A DNA stretch of 64,000 nt from Alphaproteobacteria bacterium (GTDB lineage Bacteria > Pseudomonadota > Alphaproteobacteria > Bin95): the NCBI GenBank assembly GCA_020638555.1, contig JACKII010000001.1:124001-188000 (forward strand). The letters are read 5' to 3'. Below, in pieces: positions 51,373 to 60,006 of this stretch; the first letter of the stretch is position 1, and every line of letters starts with the position of its first letter. Both the position numbers and the translations under genes were made by a program. The notes below the pieces were generated by a model. That model made no database searches. It was not told the origin of the DNA and worked only from the letters and a program-made list of their open reading frames with translations.

Positions 51373-52104
51373 TCAGGCCGTCTTTTCCGCCTCGCCGCGC
51401 AGCCAGAGGGCGTTTTTCAGCCCGTCGGCGACAAAGGCCCGGTGGGCCTCCGCTTCCGCCGCAGTCGGGGCGTGGGGGCGCGGCGGCCGTGCGGCGACGG
51501 TTTCCACCGGACCGGCCAGCCGCATGGCGTCGCCGTCGACCGACTCGCTCCGGGCCGCCGGGCGCGGTTCGGCAGCCAGGGCAAAGCCCGGTTGCCGCCC
51601 GCCGACCAATTCCAGATACACCTCCGCCAGCAACTGGCAGTCGACCAACGCGCCGTGCAGGGTGCGCACGGACAGGTCGACATTGAAGCGGCGGCAGAGC
51701 GCGTCCAGGCTGGCCGGCGCGCCGGGGAAGCGCTTGCGCGCCATCAGCAGCGTGTCGATCAGCCGGTCCTGCGACAGGCCGGGCCGTTTCAGGCGCGCCA
51801 GTTCCGCGTTCAGGAATTTCAGGTCGAACGCGCCGTTGTGGATCACCAGCGGCGCGTCGGCGATGAAGTCCAGAAACAGCTTCACTTCGGCCCGAAACAA
51901 GGGTTTGTCGGCCAGAAACTGCTCGGAAAGGCCGTGGACCGCAAACGCCTCCTGCGGCATGTCCCGTTCCGGGTTCAGATAACAATGGTAGAAGGCGCCG
52001 GTCGGCACGTGATTGCGCAGTTCGAGCGCTGCGATCTCCACCACCCGGTCGCCCTGCAACGGGTCCAGGCCGGTGGTTTCGGTGTCGAGCACGATTTCGC
52101 GCAT
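51373..52104 (-). CDS. dnaQ: DNA polymerase III epsilon subunit (proofreading exonuclease)
   Basis: A 243-residue 3'-5' exonuclease of the replicative polymerase. ExoI is LDTETTGLD (D7, E9), ExoII is HNGAFDLKFL, and ExoIII is LHGALVDCQLLAEVY with the active-site histidine. A C-terminal extension rich in A, R and P would carry the polymerase-binding tail. It is 24 bp downstream of coaE and the last gene of the ppsR-maf-aroE-coaE-dnaQ unit. Confidence 0.96.
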   Translation of the reverse strand: MREIVLDTETTGLDPLQGDRVVEIAALELRNHVPTGAFYHCYLNPERDMPQEAFAVHGLSEQFLADKPLFRAEVKLFLDFIADAPLVIHNGAFDLKFLNAELARLKRPGLSQDRLIDTLLMARKRFPGAPASLDALCRRFNVDLSVRTLHGALVDCQLLAEVYLELVGGRQPGFALAAEPRPAARSESVDGDAMRLAGPVETVAARPPRPHAPTAAEAEAHRAFVADGLKNALWLRGEAEKTA

Positions 52105-52128
52105 GGCTGGGCCTCCTGAACCGAGGGT

Positions 52129-52731
52129 TTAACGGGCGCCGAGATCGCGCAGCACCGCGGCCAGCGCCTCGCGCGTCACGCGGCGGCCGAGGCCCGAGGG
52201 CACGACATAGTCCGCCAGCCGGCGCTTGCGCGCGTCCGGCATCTGTTTTGCCAGCACCTGTTGCAGCCGCTCCTCCGTCGCACCCGGCCGGGCGAGAACG
52301 CGGGCGCGCTGGATATGCGCCGGTGCGGAGACGACAATGGTGGCGTCGCAGCGCTTGTCGCCGCCGGTCTCGAACAACAACGGCACGTCCCGCACCGCAA
52401 AGCGCTGCCTGCGGCGCGCCACCCGGGCGAGGAACGCCCGCTCGGCGTCGCCGACCCGCGGGTGTAGAATCCGCTCCAGCCGGCGCAACGCGGCCGTGTC
52501 GCCGAACACCCGCTTGCCGAGTTCCGGCCGGCTGACCGCGCCATCGACGACAACGCCGGGAAAGGCCTCCTCGACCGCGGCAACGGCGGACCCGCCCCTG
52601 GCCATCAATTGATGGACCGTCGCATCCGCATCGAAAATCGGCAAGCCCATCTGACGCAACATGGCCGCCGCAGTGCTCTTGCCCATGCCGATGGAGCCGG
52701 TCAGGCCGATGACGAAAACCGAGCGTTTCAC
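52129..52731 (-). CDS. coaE: Dephospho-CoA kinase
   Basis: A 200-residue P-loop kinase for the last step of CoA synthesis. The Walker A motif is GSIGMGKST (residues 12-20), then DADATVHQL and the lid region with LLFETG. The start is a GTG at 52731 that overlaps the aroE stop by four bases (GTGA); no ATG gives an intact N-terminus. It is part of the unit running from ppsR to dnaQ. Confidence 0.95.
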   Translation of the reverse strand: MKRSVFVIGLTGSIGMGKSTAAAMLRQMGLPIFDADATVHQLMARGGSAVAAVEEAFPGVVVDGAVSRPELGKRVFGDTAALRRLERILHPRVGDAERAFLARVARRRQRFAVRDVPLLFETGGDKRCDATIVVSAPAHIQRARVLARPGATEERLQQVLAKQMPDARKRRLADYVVPSGLGRRVTREALAAVLRDLGAR

Positions 52732-53573
52732 GACAACAAATCCCTCACAATCGTGGCATGCAGATCCGGCGTGACCTCCGGCCGGTGGCCGAACCAGCGT
52801 TCGAACCCGGGCCGGGCCTGGTGCAGCAGCATCCCCAGGCCATCCACCGTGCGCAAGCCGCGCGCGGCAGCGGCGGCAAGCAGTGGCGTTTCGAGCGGCA
52901 CATAGACGATGTCGTTCACCACCGCATCCACCGGCAGCGCTTCCAGCCGCACCTCCAGCGGCGGCTGGCCGTGCATGCCGAGCGAGGTGGTGTTGACCAC
53001 CAGACCGGCCCCGTCCATGGCCGCTTCCCGATCCTCCCACCGCACCGGCCGAACCGCGGGACCGTTGTCGGCGGCCAGCGCCTCTGCCCGCGCCAAGGTG
53101 CGGTTGCAGAGCCGCACCTCCGGCACACCCGCTTCCAGCAGGGCGAAGATCACGGCCCGTGCGGCACCGCCCGCGCCCAGCACCAGGGCCGGCCGCGCGC
53201 GCGGCCAGTCCGGCACCGACTGGTCGATATGGGCCAGGAACCCGAAGGCATCGGTATTGTCGCCGGACAGGCTGCCGTCGGCCTGCACCGTCACCGTGTT
53301 GACCGCGCCAATGCGCTCCGCCGCCGGTGTCACACTGTCGACCAGACGGCGGGCGGCCTCCTTGTGCGGCAGGGTGATGTTCCAGCCGCGAAATCCGACC
53401 TTGGGCAGGGCGGCAAACGCCTCGGCCAGATGCTCCGGGCGGATGGCCAGCGGCACATAGGCGCCATCGATGCGATAGCGTTCCAGCCAATAGCCGTGAA
53501 TATGCGGCGAGCGGGAGTGGGCAATCGGCCAGCCCATGACTCCGGCAAGGCGCGCGGCTCCGGAAATGCTCAT
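52728..53573 (-). CDS. aroE: Shikimate dehydrogenase
   Basis: A 281-residue NADP-dependent enzyme reducing 3-dehydroshikimate. Substrate residues are SRSPHIHG, catalytic K71 (ITLPHK) and D108 (GDNTDAFG), and the Rossmann motif is LGAGGAARA. The start at 53573 overlaps the maf stop by four bases and the stop overlaps coaE by four, so maf-aroE-coaE are translationally coupled. Confidence 0.96.
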   Translation of the reverse strand: MSISGAARLAGVMGWPIAHSRSPHIHGYWLERYRIDGAYVPLAIRPEHLAEAFAALPKVGFRGWNITLPHKEAARRLVDSVTPAAERIGAVNTVTVQADGSLSGDNTDAFGFLAHIDQSVPDWPRARPALVLGAGGAARAVIFALLEAGVPEVRLCNRTLARAEALAADNGPAVRPVRWEDREAAMDGAGLVVNTTSLGMHGQPPLEVRLEALPVDAVVNDIVYVPLETPLLAAAAARGLRTVDGLGMLLHQARPGFERWFGHRPEVTPDLHATIVRDLLS

Positions 53574-54163
53574 GCGGGGATGGCTCCCTCCTGGCGCAGG
53601 GTCGCAAGGACCGTCAGCAGCGGCAGGCCCAAAATGGTGAAAAAATCGCCCTCGACCCGGTCGAACAGCAAGGCACCCGGCCCTTCGAGCTGGTAGGCGC
53701 CGACCGACTGGCAGACCGCGTCGCCGGCAAGCCCCAAATAATGATCCACGAACGCCTCGCCGAACGGCCGCATGGTCAGGGTGGCGATGGCGGTGTGGCG
53801 ACACAACACCCGCTCGCCCCGCCGCATGTCGACGGCGGTGATGAGCCGATGCGCCCGGCCGGCAAGGTCCAGCAACCGCGCACGGGCCTCGGCGAGGTCG
53901 GCCGGCTTGTCGAACCAGGCGCCATCGCACTCCATCATCTGATCGGCGGCAATGACGATGGCATCCGGCGCCTGGGCCGCGACCACCGCCGCCTTGGCCG
54001 CAGCGAGATCAGCCGCCACCGCTTCCACCGTCTTGCCGGCACGCTCGCCGGCCTGCTTGATGACCGTTTCGTCGACGTCCGGCCGGATGACGGCGAAATC
54101 GAGCCCGGCATTGCGCAGCAAGGTGGCCCGCACCGCGCTGCCGGAGGCCAGAACCAGTTTCAC
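53570..54163 (-). CDS. maf: Maf/Ham1-type nucleoside triphosphate pyrophosphatase
   Basis: A 197-residue Maf protein, a pyrophosphatase acting on non-canonical or canonical nucleotides. The N-terminal motif LASGSAVRATLL and the VDET segment are present, and the catalytic region is VIAADQMM. Maf subfamilies differ in whether they act on dTTP/UTP or m7GTP; I cannot decide which this is. The start overlaps the ppsR stop by four bases (ATGA). Confidence 0.93.
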   Translation of the reverse strand: MKLVLASGSAVRATLLRNAGLDFAVIRPDVDETVIKQAGERAGKTVEAVAADLAAAKAAVVAAQAPDAIVIAADQMMECDGAWFDKPADLAEARARLLDLAGRAHRLITAVDMRRGERVLCRHTAIATLTMRPFGEAFVDHYLGLAGDAVCQSVGAYQLEGPGALLFDRVEGDFFTILGLPLLTVLATLRQEGAIPA

Positions 54164-55002
54164 GCCTTGTCCTCCGCATCCTGGACGGAAGAGGAACCCG
54201 TCCGTTGCTCGTAGAGTTGAATGATCGCCGCCGCGGTTTCCTCGATCGAACGTCGGGTTACGTCGATCACCGGCCAGTTTTTCGACAGGAAAAAGCGGCG
54301 CGCCTCGCGCACTTCGCGCTCGACCCGTTCGGTGTCGATATACGAGGTCTCCGCATCCTCGTGCAGCATCAACAGGCGGTTGCGGCGAATCTGCACCAGC
54401 CGGTTCGGATGCACGGTCAGGCCGATCACCAGCGGCCGGGTCACCATCGACAGCGCCTTTGGCAAGGCGATGTCCGGCACGAACGGCACATTCGCCGCCT
54501 TCAACCCCCGATTGGCGAGATAGATGCAGGTTGGCGTTTTCGACGTGCGCGAGACGCCGACCAGCACAATGTCGGCGTCGTCCAGATCCTCGGTCGCCTG
54601 GCCGTCGTCATGGGCCATGGTGTAGTGCATGGCCTCGATGCGGCGGAAATAGGCCGCGTCCAGCTCGTGCTGACGGCCCGGCAAGCCGCGGGACTGGCCG
54701 CCGACATGACCGGCAATGGCGTTGATCACCGGGTCCAGCAGCGCCACGAACGGCAAACCCATCTGCCGGCAGGCCGCTTCGAGCGCACCGCGCAGGCTCT
54801 CATCGACCACGGTGCAGAGCACCAGCCCCGGATGGGCGGCAATGCCGTCGATCACCCGCTCCATCTGCGCCGGGCTGCGCACCAGAACCCAGAAATGCTC
54901 GGTCGCCTCCACACCCTCGAATTGCACGAGGCAGGCGCGCGCAACGCTGCGCACGGTGTCGCCGGTGGCGTCGGAAACAAGGTGAAGGTCGAGATGTTTC
55001 AC
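54160..55002 (-). CDS. ppsR: Pyruvate, phosphate dikinase regulatory protein (DUF299)
   Basis: A 280-residue bifunctional kinase/phosphotransferase that switches PPDK or PEP synthase off and on using ADP. The P-loop-like motif is GVSRTSKTPT and the N-terminus HLVSDATGDT is diagnostic. The start is taken as the GTG at 55002, which sits inside a parS-like palindrome; no clear ribosome site precedes it and the open frame continues upstream, so the start is uncertain. It is the first gene of the leftward unit and borders the putative oriC, like the RP001 homologue in Caulobacter. Confidence 0.93.
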   Translation of the reverse strand: MKHLDLHLVSDATGDTVRSVARACLVQFEGVEATEHFWVLVRSPAQMERVIDGIAAHPGLVLCTVVDESLRGALEAACRQMGLPFVALLDPVINAIAGHVGGQSRGLPGRQHELDAAYFRRIEAMHYTMAHDDGQATEDLDDADIVLVGVSRTSKTPTCIYLANRGLKAANVPFVPDIALPKALSMVTRPLVIGLTVHPNRLVQIRRNRLLMLHEDAETSYIDTERVEREVREARRFFLSKNWPVIDVTRRSIEETAAAIIQLYEQRTGSSSVQDAEDKA

Positions 55003-55010
55003 GTGAAAAC
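54995..55010. other. parS-like ParB binding site next to oriC
   Basis: TGTTTCACGTGAAAAC matches the bacterial parS consensus TGTTTCACGTGAAACA at 14 of 16 positions. The core GTTTCACGTGAAA is intact. It covers the GTG start of ppsR. A second, better site lies 8.2 kb away at 63171. Confidence 0.75.
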
Positions 55011-55061
55011 TCGGAAGGACACGGCTCAAATCGGACGGGCGACGGCAGGCGGGGATAGAGT

Positions 55062-55216
55062 TGGGGACAAAATCCGCGGAGGTGTTGACAGCATAGTGCG
55101 GTTTTCCCCAACCGCAATTTTCATCCCCGTGCTGCAGCTTCCATCCCGTGCTCATCCCCAGCGGGAAAACCTGGGGACAATCCGTTCGGATGGCGATTCG
55201 TCCCCGATTATCCCCA
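55062..55216. promoter_or_regulatory. Cluster of TCCCCA weak DnaA-type motifs
   Basis: TGGGGA at 55062-55067 and 55172-55177, TCCCCA at 55105-55110, 55155-55160 and 55211-55216, plus TCCCCG variants at 55124 and 55201. In Caulobacter, weak DnaA W-boxes have such a core, so these may be low-affinity DnaA sites; this is inference by analogy. Confidence 0.6.
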
Positions 55217-55272
55217 TCGGCTCGACCGGAATCCGCCCTGCGACTCTGGCACGGAGAGGCGATTTGGCCGGT

Positions 55273-55281
55273 TTATACACA
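55273..55281 (+). promoter_or_regulatory. DnaA box TTATACACA
   Basis: Perfect match to the consensus TTATNCACA. The centre-to-centre distance to the next box is 21 bp, two helical turns, and both face the same way. Confidence 0.85.
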
Positions 55282-55293
55282 CAATTCACCGAA

Positions 55294-55302
55294 TTATACA
55301 CA
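55294..55302 (+). promoter_or_regulatory. DnaA box TTATACACA
   Basis: Second perfect DnaA box in direct orientation, within an AT-rich segment upstream of hemE. Confidence 0.85.
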
Positions 55303-55472
55303 GGCCAGAACCCATCCCCGGCTTTGTTCGCACCGGCTCGCAATCACGGGGATTCACCGTTTCCACCGGCCAGCAACCACAACAACCAATTTATAACTCT
55401 AGTTGTAACTGGAAACCGGCGGCGGACCCCATCCGGTTGGGCGCCCCGACCGGTCGGAGGTTCGAGACCATC

Positions 55473-56519
55473 GTGCCAAAACTCCTGCTTGAGACCCTGT
55501 CCGGCGCCGCCCCGAACGGATCGACACCCAGCGGATCGGCCCCGCCGATCTGGCTCATGCGCCAGGCCGGCCGCTATCTGCCGGAATACCGGGCGCTGCG
55601 GGCCGAGGCGAAAGACTTCGTCCATTTCTGCCTGTCGCCCGAATTGGCGGCCGAGGCGACGCTGCAACCGATCCGCCGCTTTGGCATGGACGGCGCCATT
55701 CTCTTTGCCGACATCCTGTTGTTGCCGCATGCGCTGGGCCGCACGGTGCGGTTCGTGGAAGGGCGCGGGCCGGTGTTCGAACCGCTGGAACGGGTCGATG
55801 ACCTCGCGGTTCGCGATGGCTGGCAGCAGATCACGGCGCCGGTGGCCGAGACGGTGCGCCGGGTGAAGGCGGAACTGCCGGCCCAAACCACGCTCATCGG
55901 CTTTGCCGGCGCGCCCTGGACCGTGCTGACCTATCTGATCGAGGGCGGTGGCAGCCGCGATCATATGCGCAGCCGACAATGGGCCTATGGCGACCCGGCC
56001 GGCTTCCAGCGCCTGATCGACGTGCTGGTCGAGACGACCATCGAGTATCTGGCCGCCCAGATCGAGGCCGGGGCCGAGGCTTACCAGCTATTCGACAGCT
56101 GGGCCGGCGCCCTGACCGCCGACGGCATGGAGCGCTGGAGCCTGGCTCCTTGCGTCGCCATTGCCAGTGCGCTGGCCGAGCGGTATCCGCACGTGCCCTG
56201 CCTGATGTTTCCGCGGGCGGCGGGGCCGTTGCTGGCGCGCTACGCCGCGAATGGCGCGTTTGCCGCGATTGGCATCGACAGTTCCGTGGCGCCGGCCTGG
56301 GCCGCCAGCGTGTTGCAGCCGCATGCGGTGGTGCAGGGCAATCTCGACCCTGCCGTGCTGATCGCCGGCGGCGAGGCGATGCGGGCTGCGGTGCGGGACA
56401 TCGCCATGAATCTGGGCGGCAAGGGCCGGCATATCTTCAATCTCGGCCATGGCATCACGCCGGAAACGCCGCCGGACCATGTGGCGGAGCTTGTGGCCCT
56501 GGTGCGCGGGGCGGCCTGA
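55473..56519 (+). CDS. hemE: Uroporphyrinogen decarboxylase
   Basis: A 348-residue enzyme of heme synthesis that decarboxylates uroporphyrinogen III to coproporphyrinogen III. The N-terminal signature PPIWLMRQAGRYLPEYR is intact, and GFAGAPWT and the catalytic aspartate in ILFADILL follow. The start is taken as GTG at 55473 (VPKLLLETL) with CGGAGG 12 bases upstream; a TTG 12 codons earlier is less likely. It flanks oriC and is followed by hemJ after one base. Confidence 0.96.
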   Translation: MPKLLLETLSGAAPNGSTPSGSAPPIWLMRQAGRYLPEYRALRAEAKDFVHFCLSPELAAEATLQPIRRFGMDGAILFADILLLPHALGRTVRFVEGRGPVFEPLERVDDLAVRDGWQQITAPVAETVRRVKAELPAQTTLIGFAGAPWTVLTYLIEGGGSRDHMRSRQWAYGDPAGFQRLIDVLVETTIEYLAAQIEAGAEAYQLFDSWAGALTADGMERWSLAPCVAIASALAERYPHVPCLMFPRAAGPLLARYAANGAFAAIGIDSSVAPAWAASVLQPHAVVQGNLDPAVLIAGGEAMRAAVRDIAMNLGGKGRHIFNLGHGITPETPPDHVAELVALVRGAA

Positions 56520-56520
56520 G

Positions 56521-56970
56521 ATGACGGATTTTCTGGCGAGCCTCTATCCCTGGACCAAGGCGCTGCACATCATCTCGGTCATTGCCTGGATGGCGGGCCT
56601 GCTCTATTTGCCGCGGCTGTTCGTCTATCATTGCGAGGCCGCGCCCGGCAGCGAGGCCAGCGAGCGGTTCAAGGTGATGGAGCGCCGGCTGTTGCGGGCG
56701 ATCATGAATCCGGCCATGGTGGCGGCCTATCTGTTCGGTGTGTCGCTGCTGTTCACCCCGGGCCTGGTCGATTGGTCGGCGGGCTGGATTTACGTGAAAT
56801 TCGGCGGCATTGCGGTGCTGACCGCGATGCATCACGCCTATGCGGTCTGGTACCAGCATTTCCGGGACGACCGGCCCAGGCGGCGGCCGCGGGTTTATCG
56901 CATCGCCAACGAGGTGCCGGCCCTGGCCATGATCGTGATCGTCATCATGGTGGTGGTGCGCCCGTTCTGA
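56521..56970 (+). CDS. hemJ: Protoporphyrinogen oxidase HemJ
   Basis: A 149-residue four-helix membrane protein oxidising protoporphyrinogen IX. The family N-terminus LYPWTKALHIISVIAWMAGL, with heme-binding H16, and the RLFVYH segment are typical; further conserved residues lie in RRLLRAIMNPAM. It starts one base after the hemE stop and is clearly coupled to it. Confidence 0.95.
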   Translation: MTDFLASLYPWTKALHIISVIAWMAGLLYLPRLFVYHCEAAPGSEASERFKVMERRLLRAIMNPAMVAAYLFGVSLLFTPGLVDWSAGWIYVKFGGIAVLTAMHHAYAVWYQHFRDDRPRRRPRVYRIANEVPALAMIVIVIMVVVRPF

Positions 56971-57000
56971 CGGTTTCCGCCGGCCGATGTCGAAATATGT

Positions 57001-57029
57001 TTGACGTTGACGGCGACAGCACCTACATG
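57001..57029 (+). promoter_or_regulatory. Possible sigma-70 promoter of rho
   Basis: TTGACG (57001-57006) and TACATG (57024-57029) with a 17-bp spacer, 32 bp after hemJ. The -35 box is good and the -10 box poor. A transcript from here would have a leader of about 170 bases before the rho start. Confidence 0.4.
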
Positions 57030-57209
57030 CTTGGCACAGGTCTGTCTCGGGCAGAGCGCCTCATGAAGCGAAGGGCGCCAGCCCTGTCTCTGCCGGACCG
57101 TCTTTCCTCTTGATCACCGTTGGCAGCCCATCCTCCGCGCGCGCCGCCGGTGATACCCCATACGCAAAATCGAGAAGTTTCCGCCGTGCTGCAACCTTTG
57201 ACGCAGACG

Positions 57210-58466
57210 ATGAATCTCCAGGAATTGAAGCGCAAGACGCCGGCCGAGTTGCTGGAACTTGCCGAAGAGTTGGAGATCGAGAACGCCAGCACCCTGCGCA
57301 AGCAGGACATGATGTTCTCGGTTCTCAAGCAACTGGCCGACCGCGAAGTGACGATCACCGGCGACGGTGTGCTGGAAGTCCTGCCCGACGGGTTCGGCTT
57401 TTTGCGCTCGCCGGACTCGAACTATTTGCCCGGACCGGACGACATCTACCTTTCGCCGAGCCAGGTGCGCCGCTTCGGCCTGCGCACCGGCGACACGGTC
57501 GAAGGCGAAATTCGGGCGCCGAAGCCGGGCGAGCGCTATTTCGCGCTGGTCAAGGTCAACGCGATCAATTTCGAACAGCCGGAAAAGGTGCGTCATCGCA
57601 TCAATTTCGACAATCTGACGCCGCTCTATCCGGAAGAAAAGCTGAAGCTGGAGTTCGACAAGCCCAGCGAGAACGGCGCCACCACTCGGGTGATCGACCT
57701 GATCTCGCCGCTGGGCAAGGGCCAGCGCGCCTTGATCGTCGCACCGCCCCGCAGCGGCAAGACGGTGATGTTGCAGAACATCGCCCACGCCATCGCCGAG
57801 AACAATCCGGACGTCTACCTCATCGTGCTGCTGATCGACGAGCGGCCGGAGGAAGTCACGGACATGCAGCGCTCGGTCAATGGCGAGGTGATCTCTTCCA
57901 CCTTTGACGAGCCGGCGGCGCGTCACGTGCAAGTCACGGAAATGGTGCTGGAAAAGGCGAAGCGTCTGGTTGAGTACAAGCGCGATGTGGTGATCCTGCT
58001 GGACTCGATCACCCGTCTGGCCCGGGCCTACAACACCGTCGTGCCGTCCTCCGGCAAGGTGCTGACCGGCGGTGTCGACGCCAACGCCCTGCAGCGGCCG
58101 AAGCGCTTTTTCGGTGCCGCGCGCAATATCGAGGAAGGCGGCTCGCTCTCGATCATCGCCACCGCGCTGATCGACACCGGCAGCCGCATGGACGAGGTGA
58201 TTTTCGAAGAGTTCAAGGGCACCGGCAACAGCGAAATCGTGCTGGACCGCAAGCTGGCGGACAAGCGGACCTGGCCGGCGATCGACATCGGCAAGTCCGG
58301 CACCCGCAAGGAAGAATTGCTGGTCAGCCGCCAGGATCTGCAGAAAATGTGGGTGCTGCGCCGCGTGCTGATGCCGATGGGGCCGCAGGACGCCATGGAC
58401 TTCCTGCTGACCAAGCTGAAGGAAAGCAAGAGCAACACGGATTTCTTCCAGGCCATGAACCAGTAA
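57210..58466 (+). CDS. rho: Transcription termination factor Rho
   Basis: A 418-residue hexameric RNA helicase. The N-terminal helical domain and OB fold (GFGFLRSPDSNYLPGPDDIY in parts) bind RNA; the P-loop is PPRSGKT (residues 179-185), with LLDSITRLARAYN and the Q/R-loop region GALTGGVDANAL-like (VLTGGVDANAL). The ATG at 57210 gives MNLQELKRKTPAELL, the standard start. Position two genes right of hemE is conserved in Alphaproteobacteria. Confidence 0.97.
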   Translation: MNLQELKRKTPAELLELAEELEIENASTLRKQDMMFSVLKQLADREVTITGDGVLEVLPDGFGFLRSPDSNYLPGPDDIYLSPSQVRRFGLRTGDTVEGEIRAPKPGERYFALVKVNAINFEQPEKVRHRINFDNLTPLYPEEKLKLEFDKPSENGATTRVIDLISPLGKGQRALIVAPPRSGKTVMLQNIAHAIAENNPDVYLIVLLIDERPEEVTDMQRSVNGEVISSTFDEPAARHVQVTEMVLEKAKRLVEYKRDVVILLDSITRLARAYNTVVPSSGKVLTGGVDANALQRPKRFFGAARNIEEGGSLSIIATALIDTGSRMDEVIFEEFKGTGNSEIVLDRKLADKRTWPAIDIGKSGTRKEELLVSRQDLQKMWVLRRVLMPMGPQDAMDFLLTKLKESKSNTDFFQAMNQ

Positions 58467-58569
58467 TTGCAGTCGGTATCGGCAAGCGCGGGCCATCGTC
58501 TGCGGATCGGTTTCCGGCTCTGAGCGGGAGTATGGGCGGGGGCGGTTCTGATCCCCTCCAACCTCGGTG

Positions 58570-58588
58570 CCGCTGTCTGCGACAGCGG
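58570..58588 (+). terminator. Stem-loop downstream of rho
   Basis: A perfect 8-bp stem CCGCTGTC/GACAGCGG with a three-base loop, 104 bp after the rho stop and 53 bp before the next gene. There is no T-run, so its role in termination is uncertain. Confidence 0.4.
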
Positions 58589-58640
58589 GCTCAAATGGAC
58601 ATTGGGTCGGTGAGAAGCGGATCGCAGTGCGAGGAGCCGA

Positions 58641-59024
58641 ATGTTGGCGCCATCCGTAAGGGCCTGGATGGACCGGATCAAACGGGATATCTGGGTGCTG
58701 TGTCTGGCGGCCCGCGATCCACGGGTGCCATGGCTTGCCAAGGCCCTGGTCGTGTTGGCCCTGGCCTATGCCTTGAGCCCGATCGACCTGATCCCGGATT
58801 TTATTCCGGTTTTGGGTCAGTTGGATGATCTTGTTCTGGTGCCGGCGGTCGTTTTGCTGGCCGTCCGGTTCATACCGGGGCCGGTCATGGCGGATTTGCG
58901 GGCTGAAGCGGCGAGGCGGGCGGGCGAACGGTTGCCGGTCAGCCGGGCGGGACTGGTGCCGGTTCTGCTTCTCTGGCTGGCATTGGCACTGGCGATTGGC
59001 CTGGCGATGTTTGCCGGCGTCTGA
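58641..59024 (+). CDS. YkvA/DUF1232 membrane protein
   Basis: A 127-residue small protein with the DUF1232 signature YALSPIDLIPDFIPVLGQLDD (given in parts: ALSPIDLIPDFIPVLG, QLDD) at about residues 43-62, surrounded by hydrophobic segments, and a further C-terminal membrane helix (LVPVLLLWLALALAIGLAM). Function of the family is unknown. It stands between rho and a convergent dienelactone hydrolase gene. Confidence 0.88.
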   Translation: MLAPSVRAWMDRIKRDIWVLCLAARDPRVPWLAKALVVLALAYALSPIDLIPDFIPVLGQLDDLVLVPAVVLLAVRFIPGPVMADLRAEAARRAGERLPVSRAGLVPVLLLWLALALAIGLAMFAGV

Positions 59025-59115
59025 TTTCGTGCGTTGCCGGTTTTGTCGGTAGGGGAACCGCCCCGACCGCCAGTTTGCGACTGCCGGGGGCGGTCCATAG
59101 AGGATTTATTTCCGG

Positions 59116-59817
59116 TTATTTCAAGGTTTTGGCGAACACCTCGGCCGTGCGGCCGTTGGCCAGATCGGCATTGTCCTTGTTGTAGGGTTTGCCGCCGATG
59201 CGGGCAAAGGCATGGTCCATGCCGGGATAGCTGTAGACGGTGGCATGTGCGTTGCCTGCCAGCCCGGCCTTGACCTTGGCCTGGGCCTCTTTCGGGACGA
59301 ACCCGTCTTCTTCGGCGATGTGCAGCACGAGCGGCGCCTTGATATTGGCGGCCTCGTTCAGGGCTTCTTCGATGCCGACGCCGTAATAGCCGATATTGCA
59401 GTCGGCATCGGACCGGCAGGCCATCAGATAGGCGAGCTTGCCGCCCAGGCAGAAGCCGACCGTGCCGACCTTGCCATTGCTGCCGTCGAGCTTGCGGGCA
59501 TAGGCAACGGTGGCTTTCAGGTCGGCAATGCCGTTCTCGACGTCGAAGCCCTGATAGAGTTCGAAGGCCTTTTTCCATTCCTCATCAGTGGCATCGGTGA
59601 TGTCCACATGCGGTTCCTGGCGCCAGAACAGGTCGGGTGCGATGGCGATATAGCCCTTGCTGGCCCAATCCTGGGCGATGTCGCGCATGGCATGGTTGAC
59701 GCCGAAAATCTCCTGAATGCAGACGACGACCCCGGCGGCAGTGCCGCCGGCGGGGCGCACCAGATGGGCGTCGAACGAGCCGCCGTCATGGGCGGGAATT
59801 TGGACCCAGTTGAGCAT
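59116..59817 (-). CDS. Dienelactone hydrolase family protein
   Basis: A 233-residue alpha/beta hydrolase with a cysteine nucleophile. The triad is C123 (GFCLGG), D171 (EEDGFVP) and H202 (GMDHAF), with E36 (CIQEIFG) at the position that activates the cysteine in true dienelactone hydrolases. No chlorocatechol genes are nearby, so the natural substrate is open. It is the only leftward gene among the rightward genes after oriC in this window. Confidence 0.92.
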   Translation of the reverse strand: MLNWVQIPAHDGGSFDAHLVRPAGGTAAGVVVCIQEIFGVNHAMRDIAQDWASKGYIAIAPDLFWRQEPHVDITDATDEEWKKAFELYQGFDVENGIADLKATVAYARKLDGSNGKVGTVGFCLGGKLAYLMACRSDADCNIGYYGVGIEEALNEAANIKAPLVLHIAEEDGFVPKEAQAKVKAGLAGNAHATVYSYPGMDHAFARIGGKPYNKDNADLANGRTAEVFAKTLK

Positions 59818-60006
59818 GGGGAACCTCCTGCAACGGATAGAATGAGGGTTGCCGCGCGACTATGCGGGTTCCGCGGTAGGGGTGCAATCTCCGGCTTCGG
59901 ACATGCCGGACCGATGGACCTGCGGCAGAGGAAGTTTCTTGCGCGCCGCCAAGTGCGGGGCGAGACTGCGGCGTTCCGCTTTTCCGAGTCAGAGGATGAT
60001 CGTCCC

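Larger units (their letters stand above)
55003..55472. other. Putative chromosomal replication origin oriC
   Basis: A 470-bp gene-free gap between divergent ppsR and hemE, the position of oriC in Caulobacter. It contains two perfect TTATACACA DnaA boxes (55273-55281, 55294-55302), a one-mismatch box TTATCCCCA (55208-55216), and five TCCCCA hexamers on the two strands between 55062 and 55216 (55062, 55105, 55155, 55172, 55211). An AT-richer stretch (55372-55415, CAATTTATAACTCTAG inside) could be the unwinding element. Flanking genes read away from the gap on both sides. No perfect CtrA half-site pair was seen. Confidence 0.85.

Noticed and set aside
55451..55475. tRNA-like T-loop sequence GGTTCGAGACC
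   Set aside because: No matching acceptor, D or anticodon arms; it is the ribosome-binding region of hemE.
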